A stretch of DNA of 64,000 bases, taken from Pasteurella canis (GTDB lineage: Bacteria > Pseudomonadota > Gammaproteobacteria > Enterobacterales > Pasteurellaceae). The first letter of the stretch is position 1, and every line of letters begins with the position of its first letter. The stretch is from NCBI RefSeq assembly GCF_900454865.1, contig NZ_UGTV01000015.1, forward strand, positions 930,001 through 994,000. The letters run 5' to 3'. Of the stretch, positions 50,053 to 61,491 are shown one piece after another. Below the pieces are notes generated by a model. It did no database searches and was not told the origin of the DNA. It worked only from the letters and a program-made list of their open reading frames with translations. A program made the translations under genes and the position numbers.

Positions 50053-51455
50053 TAATAATCGTCTCTCATGTCTCGTTGTTCAGCTAAATTATCAAAGCGA
50101 GAATATTGTCCTCTAAAGGCAAGTCTAACTCGTCCAATCGGACCATTACGTTGTTTACCAATAATAATTTCTGCAATCCCTTTATCCTCAGAATTTTCGT
50201 TATACACTTCATCACGATAAATAAACATGATTAAGTCAGCATCTTGCTCAATAGATCCTGACTCACGTAAATCTGAGTTAACTGGGCGTTTATCAGCACG
50301 GTTTTCAAGCGTACGGTTCAGCTGTGACAAAGCAATAACAGGTACTTCTAATTCTTTTGCAAGCGCTTTTAAAGAACGAGAAATCTCAGCAATTTCTAAA
50401 GTACGGTTATCCGCAAAACCTGGTGCACGCATTAACTGTAAATAGTCCACCATAATTAAGCTCAAGCCACCATTTTCTCGATAGACTCGTCTCGCTCTTG
50501 AGCGCAATTCTGTTGGTGTCAAACCTGAAGAATCATCAATATATAAATTCGGTTTATTCGCAAAAAGTCCCATTGTACTCCCAATCTTAGACCAATCGCT
50601 TTGATCTAATCCCTGTCCAGTACGAATTTTTGTCTGATCAACACGAGATAAAGAGGCTAATGAACGCATCATGATTTGTTCCGCAGGCATTTCCAAGCTG
50701 AACACCAGTACAGGCTTCTCACTTTTCAACGCAGCATTTTCACACAAGTTCATCGCAAAAGTAGTTTTCCCCATTGATGGTCGAGCTGCAACAATAATCA
50801 AATCGGAAGGCTGTAATCCTGCTGTTTTTTTATCAAGCGCATCAAATCCCGTACTCACCCCAGTAATCCCGTTATGCCCTTCTGCTTTACTTAAGAGCTC
50901 AATACGATCAATGGTTTTTTCGAGAATAGAACAGATATTTTGCGGTCCTTCATTGGATGTTGTGCGTTTTTCAGAAATCGCAAACACTTTACGTTCAGCT
51001 TCATCTAAAATATCTTTGACCTCCATGCCCTTTGTTGTATAACAGCTTTGTGCAACATCATTACTTACACTAATTAAGTCACGCAAAATTGCTCGATCAC
51101 GTACAATTGCAGCATAAGAGACAATATTCGAGACACTTGGTGTATTCTTGGACAATTCAGCTAAATACGCAAATCCACCAACATCCTCACTTAAATTTTT
51201 CTCTTTCAGAAATTCATAAATATTAATTAAATCAATTGGTTTTCCTTGTCGTACCAAATTTTCCATTTCTTGAAAAATCACACGGTGAGCAGCTAAATAG
51301 AAATCATCAGGAATTAACATATCGCTAATGCTATCCCAATGTGCGGGATGAATCAGAATCCCACCTAAAACAGACTGTTCCGCCTCTAATGAATGAGGAG
51401 GCACAATACCTTGCTCCAGTGGTTTATTTGAAATCGAGGAGTTTTTTTTTGCCAT
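50052..51455 (-). CDS. dnaB: Replicative DNA helicase DnaB
   Basis: 467 residues from the ATG at 51455 (MAKKNSSISNKP); a TTG nine codons earlier is unlikely. The hexameric 5'-3' fork helicase. An N-terminal primase-interacting domain (PPHSLEAEQSVLGGILI) precedes the RecA-like motor with Walker A ARPSMGKTTFA, Walker B LIMVDYLQLM and arginine-rich QLNRTLENRADKRPVNSDLRESGSIEQDAD. No intein is present. It leads a dnaB-alr-pgi series. Confidence 0.97.
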   Translation of the reverse strand: MAKKNSSISNKPLEQGIVPPHSLEAEQSVLGGILIHPAHWDSISDMLIPDDFYLAAHRVIFQEMENLVRQGKPIDLINIYEFLKEKNLSEDVGGFAYLAELSKNTPSVSNIVSYAAIVRDRAILRDLISVSNDVAQSCYTTKGMEVKDILDEAERKVFAISEKRTTSNEGPQNICSILEKTIDRIELLSKAEGHNGITGVSTGFDALDKKTAGLQPSDLIIVAARPSMGKTTFAMNLCENAALKSEKPVLVFSLEMPAEQIMMRSLASLSRVDQTKIRTGQGLDQSDWSKIGSTMGLFANKPNLYIDDSSGLTPTELRSRARRVYRENGGLSLIMVDYLQLMRAPGFADNRTLEIAEISRSLKALAKELEVPVIALSQLNRTLENRADKRPVNSDLRESGSIEQDADLIMFIYRDEVYNENSEDKGIAEIIIGKQRNGPIGRVRLAFRGQYSRFDNLAEQRDMRDDY

Positions 51456-51585
51456 AAGAATTGGGATTTTTATTCGAATCAAAATTAGCCTATATCATAT
51501 ACTAATTCTTTTTTTTATTTAAGTAAGAATTGGTAGTAAAACATGAAGTCACTAGATCTATTCAGTACAAATTTTGCCAAAACAA

Positions 51586-51594
51586 ACCGCACTT
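51586..51594. repeat. DNA uptake signal (intergenic)
   Basis: ACCGCACTT in the gap between uvrD and dnaB. Confidence 0.8.
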
Positions 51595-51661
51595 AAAGCA
51601 GTATATACAGACTGTTTTATCAAAATTTATAACCACATGGCTGAACAATATTAATAATATA

Positions 51662-53842
51662 TTAACGTAGCTTTTCTAATTTTGCTAAATGCGCAATGAG
51701 CCATTTAATACCTTGATTTTGAAAAGCAATTTGTAAACGTGTATTACTATCAGTACCTTCAACATTAATGATTGTACCTTGTCCAAATTTAGCATGTAAC
51801 ACTTTTTGCCCCATTTTCCATTCGCTTTCACTTAGATTAGGAGCAACAGAACCGATTTTTTGTTGGTTTATCGCACGAGTGACTGTACCTCGTAAACGCA
51901 CTTCTTGAATACATTCTGGCGGTAACTCAGCGATAAAACGTGAAGGTAAGTGACGTTCTTCTTTTGCATATAAACGACGACTTTCAGCGTAACAAATTGT
52001 CAACTTTTGTTTCGCACGCGTAATTCCAACGTAAGCTAATCGGCGTTCTTCTTCTAAACGTCCTGGTTCTTCAAAAGAACGGAAACTTGGAAATAACCCT
52101 TCCTCAACACCGACCATAAATACACGTGGAAATTCTAAACCTTTCGCAGAATGCAATGTCATCATATCGACATAATCTTGGTGTGGAGAGGCTTGCTCTT
52201 CGCCAGCTTCTAAAGAAGCGTGCGTTAAAAATGCAGTTAAATCGGAAAGATCTTCTGCTCCATCTGGTTTCACAAACTCTTTTGTCGCAGTGACTAACTC
52301 TTCCAAGTTTTCAATGCGCACTTCGCCCTTTTCCCCTTTTTCCTGCTTATACATTTCATATAAGCCAGAATGTTTAATCACAAAATCCGTTTGGGCAAAT
52401 AAGGGCATTTCAGTACTGTCTTGCTGCAAGGAATTGATTAACTCCATAAAACGTTGTAATGCTGTAGCTGCACGTCCAGTTAATAAATTTTCATTAATTG
52501 CTAGGCAAGTCGCCTGCCATAATGTGACCTCTCTTTCTCGTGTCAATTGACGTAAAACATCTAAAGTACGATCACCTATTCCACGGGCAGGTGTATTAAT
52601 AACACGTTCAAAAGCAGCATCATCTTGGCGATTCGCAATTAAGCGTAAATACGCCAATGCATCTTTAATTTCTTGACGTTCAAAAAAGCGCATACCACCA
52701 TAGATACGGTAAGGAATTTGAGCACGAATCAACGCTTCCTCTATCACACGCGATTGGCTATTACTACGGTACAAAATAGCACAGTCATGTAATTTTCCCC
52801 CCTTCTCTAGCCATTGTTTTATTTGGGAAGTAACAAATAACGCCTCATCAAGTTCATTAAAGGCAGCATAAATTCCAACTGGTTCACCTTGTTCACCATC
52901 TGTCCATAAATTCTTACCGAGACGATTGCTGTTATTAGCAATAAGCTGATTAGCGCTTTGTAAAATATTGCCCGTAGAGCGGTAATTTTGTTCAAGGCGA
53001 ATCGTTTGTGCTTGAGGGAAATCATCTAAAAAGCGTTGAATATTTTCAATTTTTGCACCGCGCCAGCCATAGATCGATTGATCATCATCACCGACAATCA
53101 TGACTTTTCCTTGCTCGCCTGCCAGTAATCGAATCCAAGCATATTGAATTTTATTAGTGTCTTGAAACTCATCGACCAAAATATGCTGAAAGCGTTGTTG
53201 ATAACGTTGTAAAATAACGGGCTTTTTTAACCATAACTCATAAGCACGTAATAATAACTCAGCAAAATCGACTAAACCTGCTCGATCACAAGTATCTTGA
53301 TAAATTTGGTAAATTTTAATCCATTCACGTTCATAACGATCATTATTATCATCAATTTGATGGGCACGTAATCCATCATCTTTTTTATTATTGATATACC
53401 AACATACTTGCTTTGGAATGAATATCTTTTCGTCAAAATTATGTAATTTAAGTAACCGCTTTACTAAACGCAGTTGATCATCTGAGTCAAGAATTTGGAA
53501 ATCTTGTGGCAAATTAGCATCAAGATGATGAGCTCGTAATAAACGGTGAGCAATACTATGAAATGTGCCAATCCACATGCCGAAAAGACGTTGAGAGGAA
53601 TGTTCAGATAATGTTTTTTCAATTCGATGGCGCATTTCAGCAGCCGCTTTATTGGTAAATGTTACGGCCATAATACTGCCTTCAGAAATCTGTTCAACCG
53701 CAATCAACCAAGCGATACGATGCGTTAATACCCGCGTTTTTCCGCTACCTGCGCCAGCTAAAATTAGGTAATTGCCTAAAGGTGCAGCGACAGCCTCTCG
53801 CTGTTTATCGTTTAACCCATTTAATAATTCTGAAATATCCAT
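51662..53842 (-). CDS. uvrD: DNA helicase II UvrD
   Basis: 726 residues, close to the 720 of E. coli. An SF1 3'-5' helicase in mismatch and excision repair. Motifs: Walker A LAGAGSGKTRVL (near 31), motif Ia TFTNKAAAEMRHR, motif II LVDEFQDTN, motif III GDDDQSIYGWRGA, motif IV RLEQNYRST, motif V MTLHSAKGLEFPRVF and motif VI AYVGITRAKQKL. The C-terminal Tudor-like tail has HAKFGQGTIINVEG. Confidence 0.97.
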   Translation of the reverse strand: MDISELLNGLNDKQREAVAAPLGNYLILAGAGSGKTRVLTHRIAWLIAVEQISEGSIMAVTFTNKAAAEMRHRIEKTLSEHSSQRLFGMWIGTFHSIAHRLLRAHHLDANLPQDFQILDSDDQLRLVKRLLKLHNFDEKIFIPKQVCWYINNKKDDGLRAHQIDDNNDRYEREWIKIYQIYQDTCDRAGLVDFAELLLRAYELWLKKPVILQRYQQRFQHILVDEFQDTNKIQYAWIRLLAGEQGKVMIVGDDDQSIYGWRGAKIENIQRFLDDFPQAQTIRLEQNYRSTGNILQSANQLIANNSNRLGKNLWTDGEQGEPVGIYAAFNELDEALFVTSQIKQWLEKGGKLHDCAILYRSNSQSRVIEEALIRAQIPYRIYGGMRFFERQEIKDALAYLRLIANRQDDAAFERVINTPARGIGDRTLDVLRQLTREREVTLWQATCLAINENLLTGRAATALQRFMELINSLQQDSTEMPLFAQTDFVIKHSGLYEMYKQEKGEKGEVRIENLEELVTATKEFVKPDGAEDLSDLTAFLTHASLEAGEEQASPHQDYVDMMTLHSAKGLEFPRVFMVGVEEGLFPSFRSFEEPGRLEEERRLAYVGITRAKQKLTICYAESRRLYAKEERHLPSRFIAELPPECIQEVRLRGTVTRAINQQKIGSVAPNLSESEWKMGQKVLHAKFGQGTIINVEGTDSNTRLQIAFQNQGIKWLIAHLAKLEKLR

Positions 53843-53903
53843 GCAGCTTACCTTAATTTTTATCTAGTTATCTACCAGCATCTTATACATAATGAAATGG
53901 AAT

Positions 53904-53937
53904 AAATCAGGGCAGATGCTATGTCCTGCCCTGATTT
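53904..53937 (-). terminator. Hairpin downstream of fdhD
   Basis: AAATCAGGGCAG and CTGCCCTGATTT form a 12-bp perfect stem with a 10-base loop, between the fdhD stop and the uvrD start. The following minus-strand bases (ATTCC) are only weakly T-rich. Confidence 0.65.
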
Positions 53938-53989
53938 TAAGTATGTTATCAAACTGGCTTTTTATACAGTAAAATTATAGAGAAAATTC

Positions 53990-54811
53990 TTAAAAAAACA
54001 ACCGCTCTTCTCCCGTATATATTGTAGCTCTGCCTTTTCGAGCAAAACCTATTAATGTTAATCCACACTCTTCTGCCATATTTACGGCTAATGCGGTGCC
54101 TGCTGAAATTGCAACTAACATTTCAATACCACAAACTGCGGTTTTTTGGACCATTTCATAACTTGCTCGACTAGTAACCAATACAAAACCGATAGGGTTA
54201 TTTTGCTTAGCATGCCAACCTAACAACTTATCTAACGCCACATGGCGCCCAACATCCTCGCGAATAGCAAGTAAATGACCTTCTGTATCAAAAAAGCCTG
54301 CTGCGTGTGTCGCTCCTGTTTGTTTCCCTAACTCTTGTGCGTTTTCTAATTGTATTAAACAATGATCTAATTTATTAGCATCAAACTGTAAAGTGCGGTT
54401 CAATTTTACTAATTTTTTATATACTTGTTGTAATTGTTCTGTGCCACAAATACCACAGCCCGTTCGCCCTGCCAACGTTCGTCGTTGTTCTTTTAAACGC
54501 ACAAAGCAACGACTCGCTAACTCAATTTGGATTTCAATACCATTAGACACTGGATTGATATCAATACCATAAATATCACTCACTTTATCAATAATACCTT
54601 CAGCTAAGGAAAAACCTAATGCAAAGTCTGTTAAATTTTGTGGTGAGCACATCATCACTGTATGGGAAATTCCATTGTAGACTAAAGCGACAGGCATTTC
54701 TGTCGCTAGATTTTCTTCTTTTACATCATAAGTTATTGTTTTGTTTTTGATTTGTTTGTTTTTTGTTAATTTTTCAAAAAAACGAACTTTTGTTTTTGTG
54801 ATCCAAGTCAA
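53990..54811 (-). CDS. fdhD: Formate dehydrogenase sulfurtransferase FdhD
   Basis: 273 residues starting at a TTG (54811) behind AAGGAAAA; the next ATG would drop 38 residues that align with the family. FdhD passes sulfur from IscS to the molybdenum cofactor of formate dehydrogenase. The catalytic pair is CGIC in [28 protein letters not shown] and [15 protein letters not shown] are conserved. Uptake signal at 54391-54399. Divergent from fdnG. Confidence 0.94.
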   Translation of the reverse strand: MTWITKTKVRFFEKLTKNKQIKNKTITYDVKEENLATEMPVALVYNGISHTVMMCSPQNLTDFALGFSLAEGIIDKVSDIYGIDINPVSNGIEIQIELASRCFVRLKEQRRTLAGRTGCGICGTEQLQQVYKKLVKLNRTLQFDANKLDHCLIQLENAQELGKQTGATHAAGFFDTEGHLLAIREDVGRHVALDKLLGWHAKQNNPIGFVLVTSRASYEMVQKTAVCGIEMLVAISAGTALAVNMAEECGLTLIGFARKGRATIYTGEERLFF

Positions 54812-55060
54812 AATTTTTTTCCTTATTAATGGTTATGAGTTATAGATTTACCATTAAAAAATCAGTATCCTAAAAGGTGCTTAAATTGTAAGGTATTTAC
54901 ATACTTGTATGAAGTATATCGACAATTCGAAACTTGGTACGATTGTAATACAATTTTAACAAGTGAAAAACAAGCCTAAAAACATTTAATGATTTATTTA
55001 ACGAATTTACTACTATCACATGCTAACAAACTGGTTTTGTTACGCTAAGGAGTATTATCT

Positions 55061-58000
55061 ATGCAGGTCAGTAGAAGAAAGTTCTTCAAGATCTGTGCAG
55101 GGGGAATGGCGGGAACATCTGCTGCAATGTTGGGCTTTGCGCCAACAGAAGCATTAGCAGCTCCTCGCAATTACAAATTATTGCGAGCGAAAGAAACGCG
55201 TAATACCTGTACTTACTGTGCCGTTGGTTGCGGTATGTTGCTTTATAGTTTGGGCGATGGCTCAAAAAATACAAAAGGCAAATTATTCCATATTGAAGGT
55301 GACCCAGATCATCCAGTGAGTCGCGGTGCACTCTGTCCTAAAGGTGCGGGCGCATTGGATTATGTCAACAGCGAGCGTCGAGTGCTTTATCCAGAAGTAC
55401 GTGAAGCTGGCTCAAAAGAATGGAAACGTATTTCTTGGCATGAAGCGATTGAACGTATCGCTAGACATATAAAAACCGATCGAGATGAAAATTTTATTAC
55501 TCATAACGATGCTGGTGTTGAGGTTAACCGTTGGATGACATCAGGATTCTTAGCTGGTTCTGCATGTAGTAATGAAACAGGTATCCTAACACAAAAATTC
55601 GTTCGTTCTCTCGGTATGATTTTTACCGACAACCAAGCGAGTATCTGACACGGACCAACGGTAGCAAGTCTTGCTCCATCATTTGGTCGCGGTGCGATGA
55701 CAAATCACTGGGTTGATATCAAAAATGCCGATCTTGTTATAGTAATGGGTGGTAACGCCGCAGAAGCTCATCCTGTAGGATTCCGCTGGGCAATTGAAGC
55801 GAAAAAACAAAACGGTGCTAAGTTAATGGTGGTTGATCCACGCTTTAACCGCACAGCTGCTGTTGCTGATATCTATATGCCATTACGTCCAGGTACGGAT
55901 ATTGCTTTCCTATCAGGCGTTATTCGTTATTTGTTAAACAATGACAAAATCCAGCACGAATATGTTAAACATTACACTAACGCAACATTTTTAGTAAATG
56001 AAAACTTCAAATTTGAAGACGGCTTATTCTCTGGTTACGATCCTGAAACACGTAAATATGATCGCTCAACATGGGCATATCAATTTGATGAAAATGGTGA
56101 GCCGAAACGTGATATGAGTATGCAAGATCCACGTTGTGTGCTCAATATGTTAAAACAACATGTTTCTCGTTATACACCAGAAATGGTTGAACGTATTACT
56201 GGTACAAAACAAAAAGATTTCCAAATTTTCTGTGAGGAAATCGCAAAAACTTGTGCACCAGATAAAGCCGCTACTTTTATGTATGCATTAGGCTGGACTC
56301 AACATACTGTTGGTTCACAAAATATTCGTACGATGGCAATGATCCAGTTACTATTAGGTAATATTGGTGTGTCTGGTGGTGGTGTAAATGCATTACGTGG
56401 TCACTCAAATGTACAAGGGATTACAGATTTAGGCCTATTCCCTAATCGTCTACCTGCTTATCTTCCATTACCAACGGAAACAGATACGACACTAGATGTA
56501 TTCTTAAACCGTATCACCCCTAAACGTTTAATGAAAGATCAAGTCAACTATTGGCAAAACACGCCTAAATTTATGGTCAGTATGCTGAAAACGTTTTATG
56601 GTAATAATGGTACTCAGGATAACGAGTTTGGTTATCACTATTTACCAAAACTACCAAAAGGCGGCATGGATCATTTACGTTACATTGAGGAAATGTATCA
56701 GGGTCGTGTAAATGGTTATTTCTGTCAAGGTTTCAATCCGATTGCCTCTTATCCAAATTCAGGCAAGATCATTAAAGCACTAAGTAACTTGAAATACTTA
56801 GTCATTTTTGATCCACTAATTACTGATACTTCTGAATTCTGGGTAAATCATGGTGAGCATAATGATGTAAAAACAGAAGATATTCAAACTGAGGTCTTCC
56901 GTTTACCAACAACTTGTTTCGCTGAAGAAGATGGCTCAATTGCCAATTCTGGCCGTTGGCTACAATGGCACTGGAAAGGTGCGGAACCACCTGGTGAGGC
57001 AAAAACAGATGGTGAAATTCTATCTGAAATTCGAGCTGAATTAATCCATCTATACAAAACAGAAGGTGGAAAAGCACCACTTGAACCATTAGAAGCGATG
57101 AGCTGGGATTATGCAAATCCATTAGAACCAAAAGCAGAAGAAGTGGCTAAAGAAAATAATGGTTATGCATTAGAAGATCTCCTTGATGCAAACGGCAATG
57201 TGATTCTGAAAAAAGGGCAATTGCTTTCAAGCTTTGGTCAAATGCGTGATGATGGTAGCACTTCTGGAGGTTGCTGGATCTATACAGGTCAATGGACAGA
57301 AAAAGGTAACCAAATGGCAAACCGTGATAATTCTGACCCATCTAACTTAGGTAATACATTGGGTTGGGCATTCGCATGGCCACTGAATCGTCGTATTTTA
57401 TATAACCGTGCAAGTGCTGATTTAGCGGGTAATCCATTTAATCCAAAACGCCCATTAGTAAAATGGAATGGCAAAAACTGGAACTATATTGACGTGGCTG
57501 ACTTCGGTAGTGCACCGCCAAATAGCCCGACATTACCATTTATTATGCAGCCAGAAGGTGTGAGTGGCTTATTCGTACGCGAGCGTATGGTTGATGGCCC
57601 ATTCCCAGAACATTATGAACCAATGGAGAGCCCAATTGGAACAAACCCACTACATCCAAATGTAGTCTCTAGCCCAGTTGCTCGAATTTTACCATCAGAT
57701 AAAGAGGATTTAGGTACATCTGCAGACTTCCCTTACGTTGGTACCACTTATCGTTTAACTGAACATTTCCATTACTGGACTAAGAACTCTCTATTAAACG
57801 TTATTGCTCAACCAGAGCAATTCGTTGAAATTGGCGAAGATCTTGCTAAAGAAAAAGGCATTAATAATGGTGATACAGTGAAAGTCAGCTCAAAACGTGG
57901 CTATATCAAAGCTGTTGCTGTTGTCACGAAACGTATCCGTACACTAATGTCTGATGGAAAACCAATTCATACTATAGGTATCCCAATTCACTGGGGTTTC

Positions 58001-58120
58001 TCTGGTGTAGGTAAAAAAGGCTTCTTTGCGAATAACTTAACTGTTCGTACTGGTGATGCTAATACACAAACACCTGAGTCAAAATGTATGTTAGTTAATA
58101 TTGAGAAAGTGGGGGCTTAA
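55061..58120 (+). CDS. fdnG: Formate dehydrogenase-N alpha subunit, selenocysteine-containing
   Basis: 1019 residues if the TGA at 55646-55648 (codon 196) is read as selenocysteine, the same position as in E. coli FdnG. The frame continues [10 protein letters not shown] without a break. A Tat signal ([15 protein letters not shown]) targets the folded protein to the periplasm. A [4Fe-4S] site ([12 protein letters not shown]...CPKG) and bis-MGD domains follow. It oxidises formate and passes electrons to the beta and gamma subunits. It is the first gene of fdnGHI, with AAGGAG before the ATG. In Haemophilus it is called fdxG. Confidence 0.96.
55646..55689 (+). promoter_or_regulatory. Selenocysteine codon and bacterial SECIS hairpin
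   Basis: Right after the TGA, GACCAA (55653-55658) pairs with TTGGTC (55683-55688), and an inner AGCA/TGCT stem (55663-55675) presents an AGTCT loop, matching the layout of E. coli fdn/fdh SECIS elements bound by SelB. Confidence 0.88.
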
Positions 58121-58121
58121 A

Positions 58122-59030
58122 ATGGGTGTTGTTCAATCTCAAAATATTATTAAAGCCTCTGCGACATCAAACTTTACACCGGCACCACAAGCGCGTGATC
58201 ATCAAACTGAAGTTGCTAAATTAATTGATGTTACGACTTGTATTGGTTGTAAAGCTTGTCAAGTAGGCTGCTCTGAATGGAATGATTTACGAGCTGAACC
58301 AGAACCTTGTGTAGGTGTATACGATAACCCAATTGATCTCAATGCTAAAGCATGGACGGTCATGAAGTTTAACGAAGTTGAAGAAAATGATCGTCTTGAA
58401 TGGTTAATTCGTAAAGATGGATGTATGCACTGCAGTGAACCAGGTTGTTTAAAAGCTTGTCCTGCTCCAGGTGCAATTATTCAATATGCGAATGGTATCG
58501 TTGATTTCCAATCAGACAAATGTATTGGTTGTGGTTACTGTATTGCAGGTTGCCCATTCAATGTGCCACGTATGAATCCTGAAGATAATCGAGTCTACAA
58601 ATGCACATTATGTGTTGATCGTGTGACAGTAGGACAAGAGCCTGCTTGCGTCAAAACTTGTCCAACTGGTGCAATTCGATTTGGTAGTAAGGAAGATATG
58701 AAGCACTATGCAGCACAACGTATTGCTGACCTGAAATCACGTGGCTATGAAAATGCAGGCTTATATGATCCTGAAGGTGTCGGTGGTACGCATGTTATGT
58801 ATGTACTACACCATGCTGATAAGCCTGAATTATATTCTGGCTTACCAAAAGATCCGAGCATTGATATCAGCGTCAAACTTTGGAAAGACGTACTGAAACC
58901 AGTTGCTGCTGTCGCAATGGGTGGTATCGTATTGAGCGAAATTGCTCACTATATCGCAGTAGGCCCGAATACAGAAGAATTGGACGAACATGATGAAGAC
59001 GAAGCACATAATGGAGGCGAACATGAGTAA
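58122..59030 (+). CDS. fdnH: Formate dehydrogenase-N beta (Fe-S) subunit
   Basis: 302 residues from the ATG at 58122, directly after the fdnG stop with GGGGG upstream. Four cysteine clusters for four [4Fe-4S] centres are seen: [33 protein letters not shown] and CTLCVDR...CVKTCP. A C-terminal membrane anchor ([20 protein letters not shown]) is followed by an acidic tail. Its end overlaps fdnI by 8 bases. Called fdxH in Haemophilus. Confidence 0.95.
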   Translation: MGVVQSQNIIKASATSNFTPAPQARDHQTEVAKLIDVTTCIGCKACQVGCSEWNDLRAEPEPCVGVYDNPIDLNAKAWTVMKFNEVEENDRLEWLIRKDGCMHCSEPGCLKACPAPGAIIQYANGIVDFQSDKCIGCGYCIAGCPFNVPRMNPEDNRVYKCTLCVDRVTVGQEPACVKTCPTGAIRFGSKEDMKHYAAQRIADLKSRGYENAGLYDPEGVGGTHVMYVLHHADKPELYSGLPKDPSIDISVKLWKDVLKPVAAVAMGGIVLSEIAHYIAVGPNTEELDEHDEDEAHNGGEHE

Positions 59031-59700
59031 GATTAAGATCAGTAACGATCGTAAAATCGTGCGTCATAAATTGCCAGCACGTCTTAGTCACTGGTTACTT
59101 GTTATCTGTTTCTTCGTAACTGGATTATCAGGGCTTGCGTTTTTCTTCCCTGATTTCGCATGGCTAACAGAAATTCTCGGTACACCACAGCTTGCGCGTT
59201 TTGTACACCCATTTACGGGAATTATTATGTTCATCGCATTTCTTAACTTATGTCGTATTTATTGGCGCCATAATTTCCCTGAAAAAAATGACTGGGTTTG
59301 GTTAAAAAATATTGATGAAGTATTAAAAGGCAATGAACATGCCGTTTCTGACAATGGTAAATATAATCTTGGTCAAAAAATGCTATTTTGGACTTTGATT
59401 CTTGCAATGCTAACCTTACTGGTTACAGGTATCATCATGTGGAGACAATATTTTTCACATAATTTCCCAATCCCTGTAATTCGTATTGCTATACTATTCC
59501 ATTCTGTCAGTGCATTCTTACTTTTCACTGGTATCATGGTACATATTTATATGGCATTCTGGGTGAAAGGTTCTATCCGTGGTATGGTTGAAGGCTGGGT
59601 GACAGTACGTTGGGCGAAAAAACACCACCCACGTTGGTATCGTGAAGAAGTACTGCCTCAATTAGAAAAAGAAGAGCAAGAAAAACATAGCCAAAACTAA
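59023..59700 (+). CDS. fdnI: Formate dehydrogenase-N gamma (cytochrome b556) subunit
   Basis: 225 residues from the ATG at 59023, with GGAGG 4 bases upstream. Four membrane helices with haem-ligating His candidates in [27 protein letters not shown] and MVHIYMAFW. It passes electrons to menaquinone. Called fdxI in Haemophilus. Confidence 0.95.
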   Translation: MSKIKISNDRKIVRHKLPARLSHWLLVICFFVTGLSGLAFFFPDFAWLTEILGTPQLARFVHPFTGIIMFIAFLNLCRIYWRHNFPEKNDWVWLKNIDEVLKGNEHAVSDNGKYNLGQKMLFWTLILAMLTLLVTGIIMWRQYFSHNFPIPVIRIAILFHSVSAFLLFTGIMVHIYMAFWVKGSIRGMVEGWVTVRWAKKHHPRWYREEVLPQLEKEEQEKHSQN

Positions 59701-59718
59701 GCTATACTAACTCAATCA

Positions 59719-59764
59719 AAGTGCGGTCAATTTTTCAGAAATTTTCTAAAAAACGACCGCACTT
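59719..59764. terminator. Inverted uptake-signal pair between fdnI and fdhE
   Basis: AAGTGCGGT (59719-59727) and ACCGCACTT (59756-59764) are inverted, with extended pairing of flanks (AAAGTGCGGTC / GACCGCACTTT). Confidence 0.85.
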
Positions 59765-59791
59765 TATTTGTTACTTAAACAAGGAAAAAGG

Positions 59792-60721
59792 ATGAGTATC
59801 AGAATTTTACCCGAGTCGGAAATCAAACAAGCGGCAAGTTCATTCAGTGCGCCCGCCTTGCTATTCGCTAATCCTAAAAATCTCTATCAACGCCGTGCAG
59901 AGCGTTTTACAACACTTGCTAAAGCTCACCCTTTAGCTGACTATTTAATGTTTGCAAGTTTAGTCTCTGAAGCACAGCTCGTTGTATTAAAAAATTACCC
60001 AATCCCAGTGGATTCTCGTCTAAACGAACATAATCTCACTGCTGAATTACTGGCAACACAGCCGTTACATTTTAAAAACTGGCAACGAGATCCCATTTGG
60101 CTAACATTATTAACTGCGCTTTTAAATGAGATAAAACCTAAAGCAAATGATACTATTCTCACAACTATTGAATGGTTAGAAAAAGCCTCTACAGCAGAGT
60201 TAAACCAATTAGCAGATCATTTACTCGCACAAGAATTTAGCCAAGTCAGTAGTGACAAAGCTGTTTTCATTTGGGCCGCACTGTCTCTATACTGGTTGCA
60301 ATTAGTTCAACAAATCCCACACTCTAGCCACAAGGAAAGTAGCGAAAATTTACATGTTTGTCCTGTTTGTGGCTCAGCACCTGTAGCGAGTGTCATTCAC
60401 TTTGGTTCAGAGCAAGGTTTACGTTACTTACATTGTGCGCTATGTGAAAGTGAATGGAATGTAGTACGTTCGAAATGTACTAATTGTGATCAAACTGGTA
60501 AGCTTGATTATTGGTCACTAGATAGTGAAGTTGCGCCAGTTAAAGCAGAAAGTTGTGGAGATTGCCATAGCTATTTAAAAGTACTCTATCAAGAAAGAGA
60601 TCCGAAAGTAGAAGCCATTGCTGATGATTTAGCAACATTATTTTTAGATGTTGAAATGGAAGAAAAAGGCTTACAACGAAGTGGATTGAATCCATTTCTC
60701 TTTCCTAATAGTGAAGAATAA
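59792..60721 (+). CDS. fdhE: Formate dehydrogenase maturation protein FdhE
   Basis: 309 residues from the ATG at 59792 behind AAGGAAAAAGG; same length as E. coli FdhE. A cytoplasmic iron-binding rubredoxin-like chaperone needed for active periplasmic formate dehydrogenases. Four CxxC motifs are visible: [24 protein letters not shown] and CGDCHSY. Confidence 0.94.
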   Translation: MSIRILPESEIKQAASSFSAPALLFANPKNLYQRRAERFTTLAKAHPLADYLMFASLVSEAQLVVLKNYPIPVDSRLNEHNLTAELLATQPLHFKNWQRDPIWLTLLTALLNEIKPKANDTILTTIEWLEKASTAELNQLADHLLAQEFSQVSSDKAVFIWAALSLYWLQLVQQIPHSSHKESSENLHVCPVCGSAPVASVIHFGSEQGLRYLHCALCESEWNVVRSKCTNCDQTGKLDYWSLDSEVAPVKAESCGDCHSYLKVLYQERDPKVEAIADDLATLFLDVEMEEKGLQRSGLNPFLFPNSEE

Positions 60722-60759
60722 TTATGTTTATTTAATTAACTAGACAGCAAATATGACTA

Positions 60760-60793
60760 AAAATAGGCAGATCATAATGCTCTGCCTATTTTT
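60760..60793. terminator. Bidirectional terminator
   Basis: AAAATAGGCAGA and TCTGCCTATTTT form a 12-bp stem with a 9-base loop between convergent fdhE and the Sel1 gene. Confidence 0.9.
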
Positions 60794-60810
60794 GTTGATA
60801 TCCTTTATAC

Positions 60811-61482
60811 TTATTGAAGGGCTGATAAACGTTGTTGTGCTAAAGCAGCAAGTTCACCTTGTTGATGAGATAATTTTTGATACCAATAAACAGCTTGTTT
60901 CTTGTTTTTCTTGGTACCTTCTCCTTTTTCATACATCATTGCTAAACGATATTGTGCATCATGATTACCTGCTTCCGCTGCTTTTTTAAACCATTTAAAT
61001 GCGTTAGAAAGTTGTTTTAGTTCATTTTCATAAATTTGTCCGAGTACCATCATCGCATCTTGCGAACCTGAATTTGCTGTTTTCTCGAATAACTTAATAC
61101 TATGTTGAATATCTTTCTTAACACTATTGCCTTGTAAATAAAATACAGCTAAGTTATTGATTGCTTTGATGCTTCCTTTCTCCGCAGCTTCACTAAACCA
61201 CCAATACGCTTTTTCGAAATCCTGTTCAACCCCCTGTCCTCGCGCATATAAAATACCTAAATTCGCTTGAGCTTGATAATCCCCTTTCTGCGCTAAAGGT
61301 AAAATTAACTCAAAAGCGGCTTTCCAATCTTGCTTATCTGCAGCCTGCAAAATCAATTGTCGGCGATCGTCATCACTCAATTCTTGCAAAACTTGTTCAT
61401 TTTCAACCGCACTTGACGCTAATATCTGAGTATGTACGAATAACGCGCTAAATAACATACCCAATACAATCATTTTTTTCAT
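60811..61482 (-). CDS. Sel1-repeat periplasmic protein
   Basis: 223 residues. A signal peptide (about 1-22) is followed by about four Sel1-like repeats of ~36 residues (for example AQANLGILYARGQGVEQDFE and AQYRLAMMYEKGEGTKKNKK). Sel1 repeats form alpha-solenoids for protein-protein contact. No specific role is evident. An uptake signal lies at 61406-61414. It begins 9 bases after the YwiC-like stop. Confidence 0.85.
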   Translation of the reverse strand: MKKMIVLGMLFSALFVHTQILASSAVENEQVLQELSDDDRRQLILQAADKQDWKAAFELILPLAQKGDYQAQANLGILYARGQGVEQDFEKAYWWFSEAAEKGSIKAINNLAVFYLQGNSVKKDIQHSIKLFEKTANSGSQDAMMVLGQIYENELKQLSNAFKWFKKAAEAGNHDAQYRLAMMYEKGEGTKKNKKQAVYWYQKLSHQQGELAALAQQRLSALQ

Positions 61483-61491
61483 AGCTAAACC

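Noticed and set aside
55646-55648. In-frame stop splitting a formate dehydrogenase gene
   Set aside because: Position 196, the [10 protein letters not shown] continuation and the hairpin after it identify a selenocysteine codon, not a nonsense mutation.
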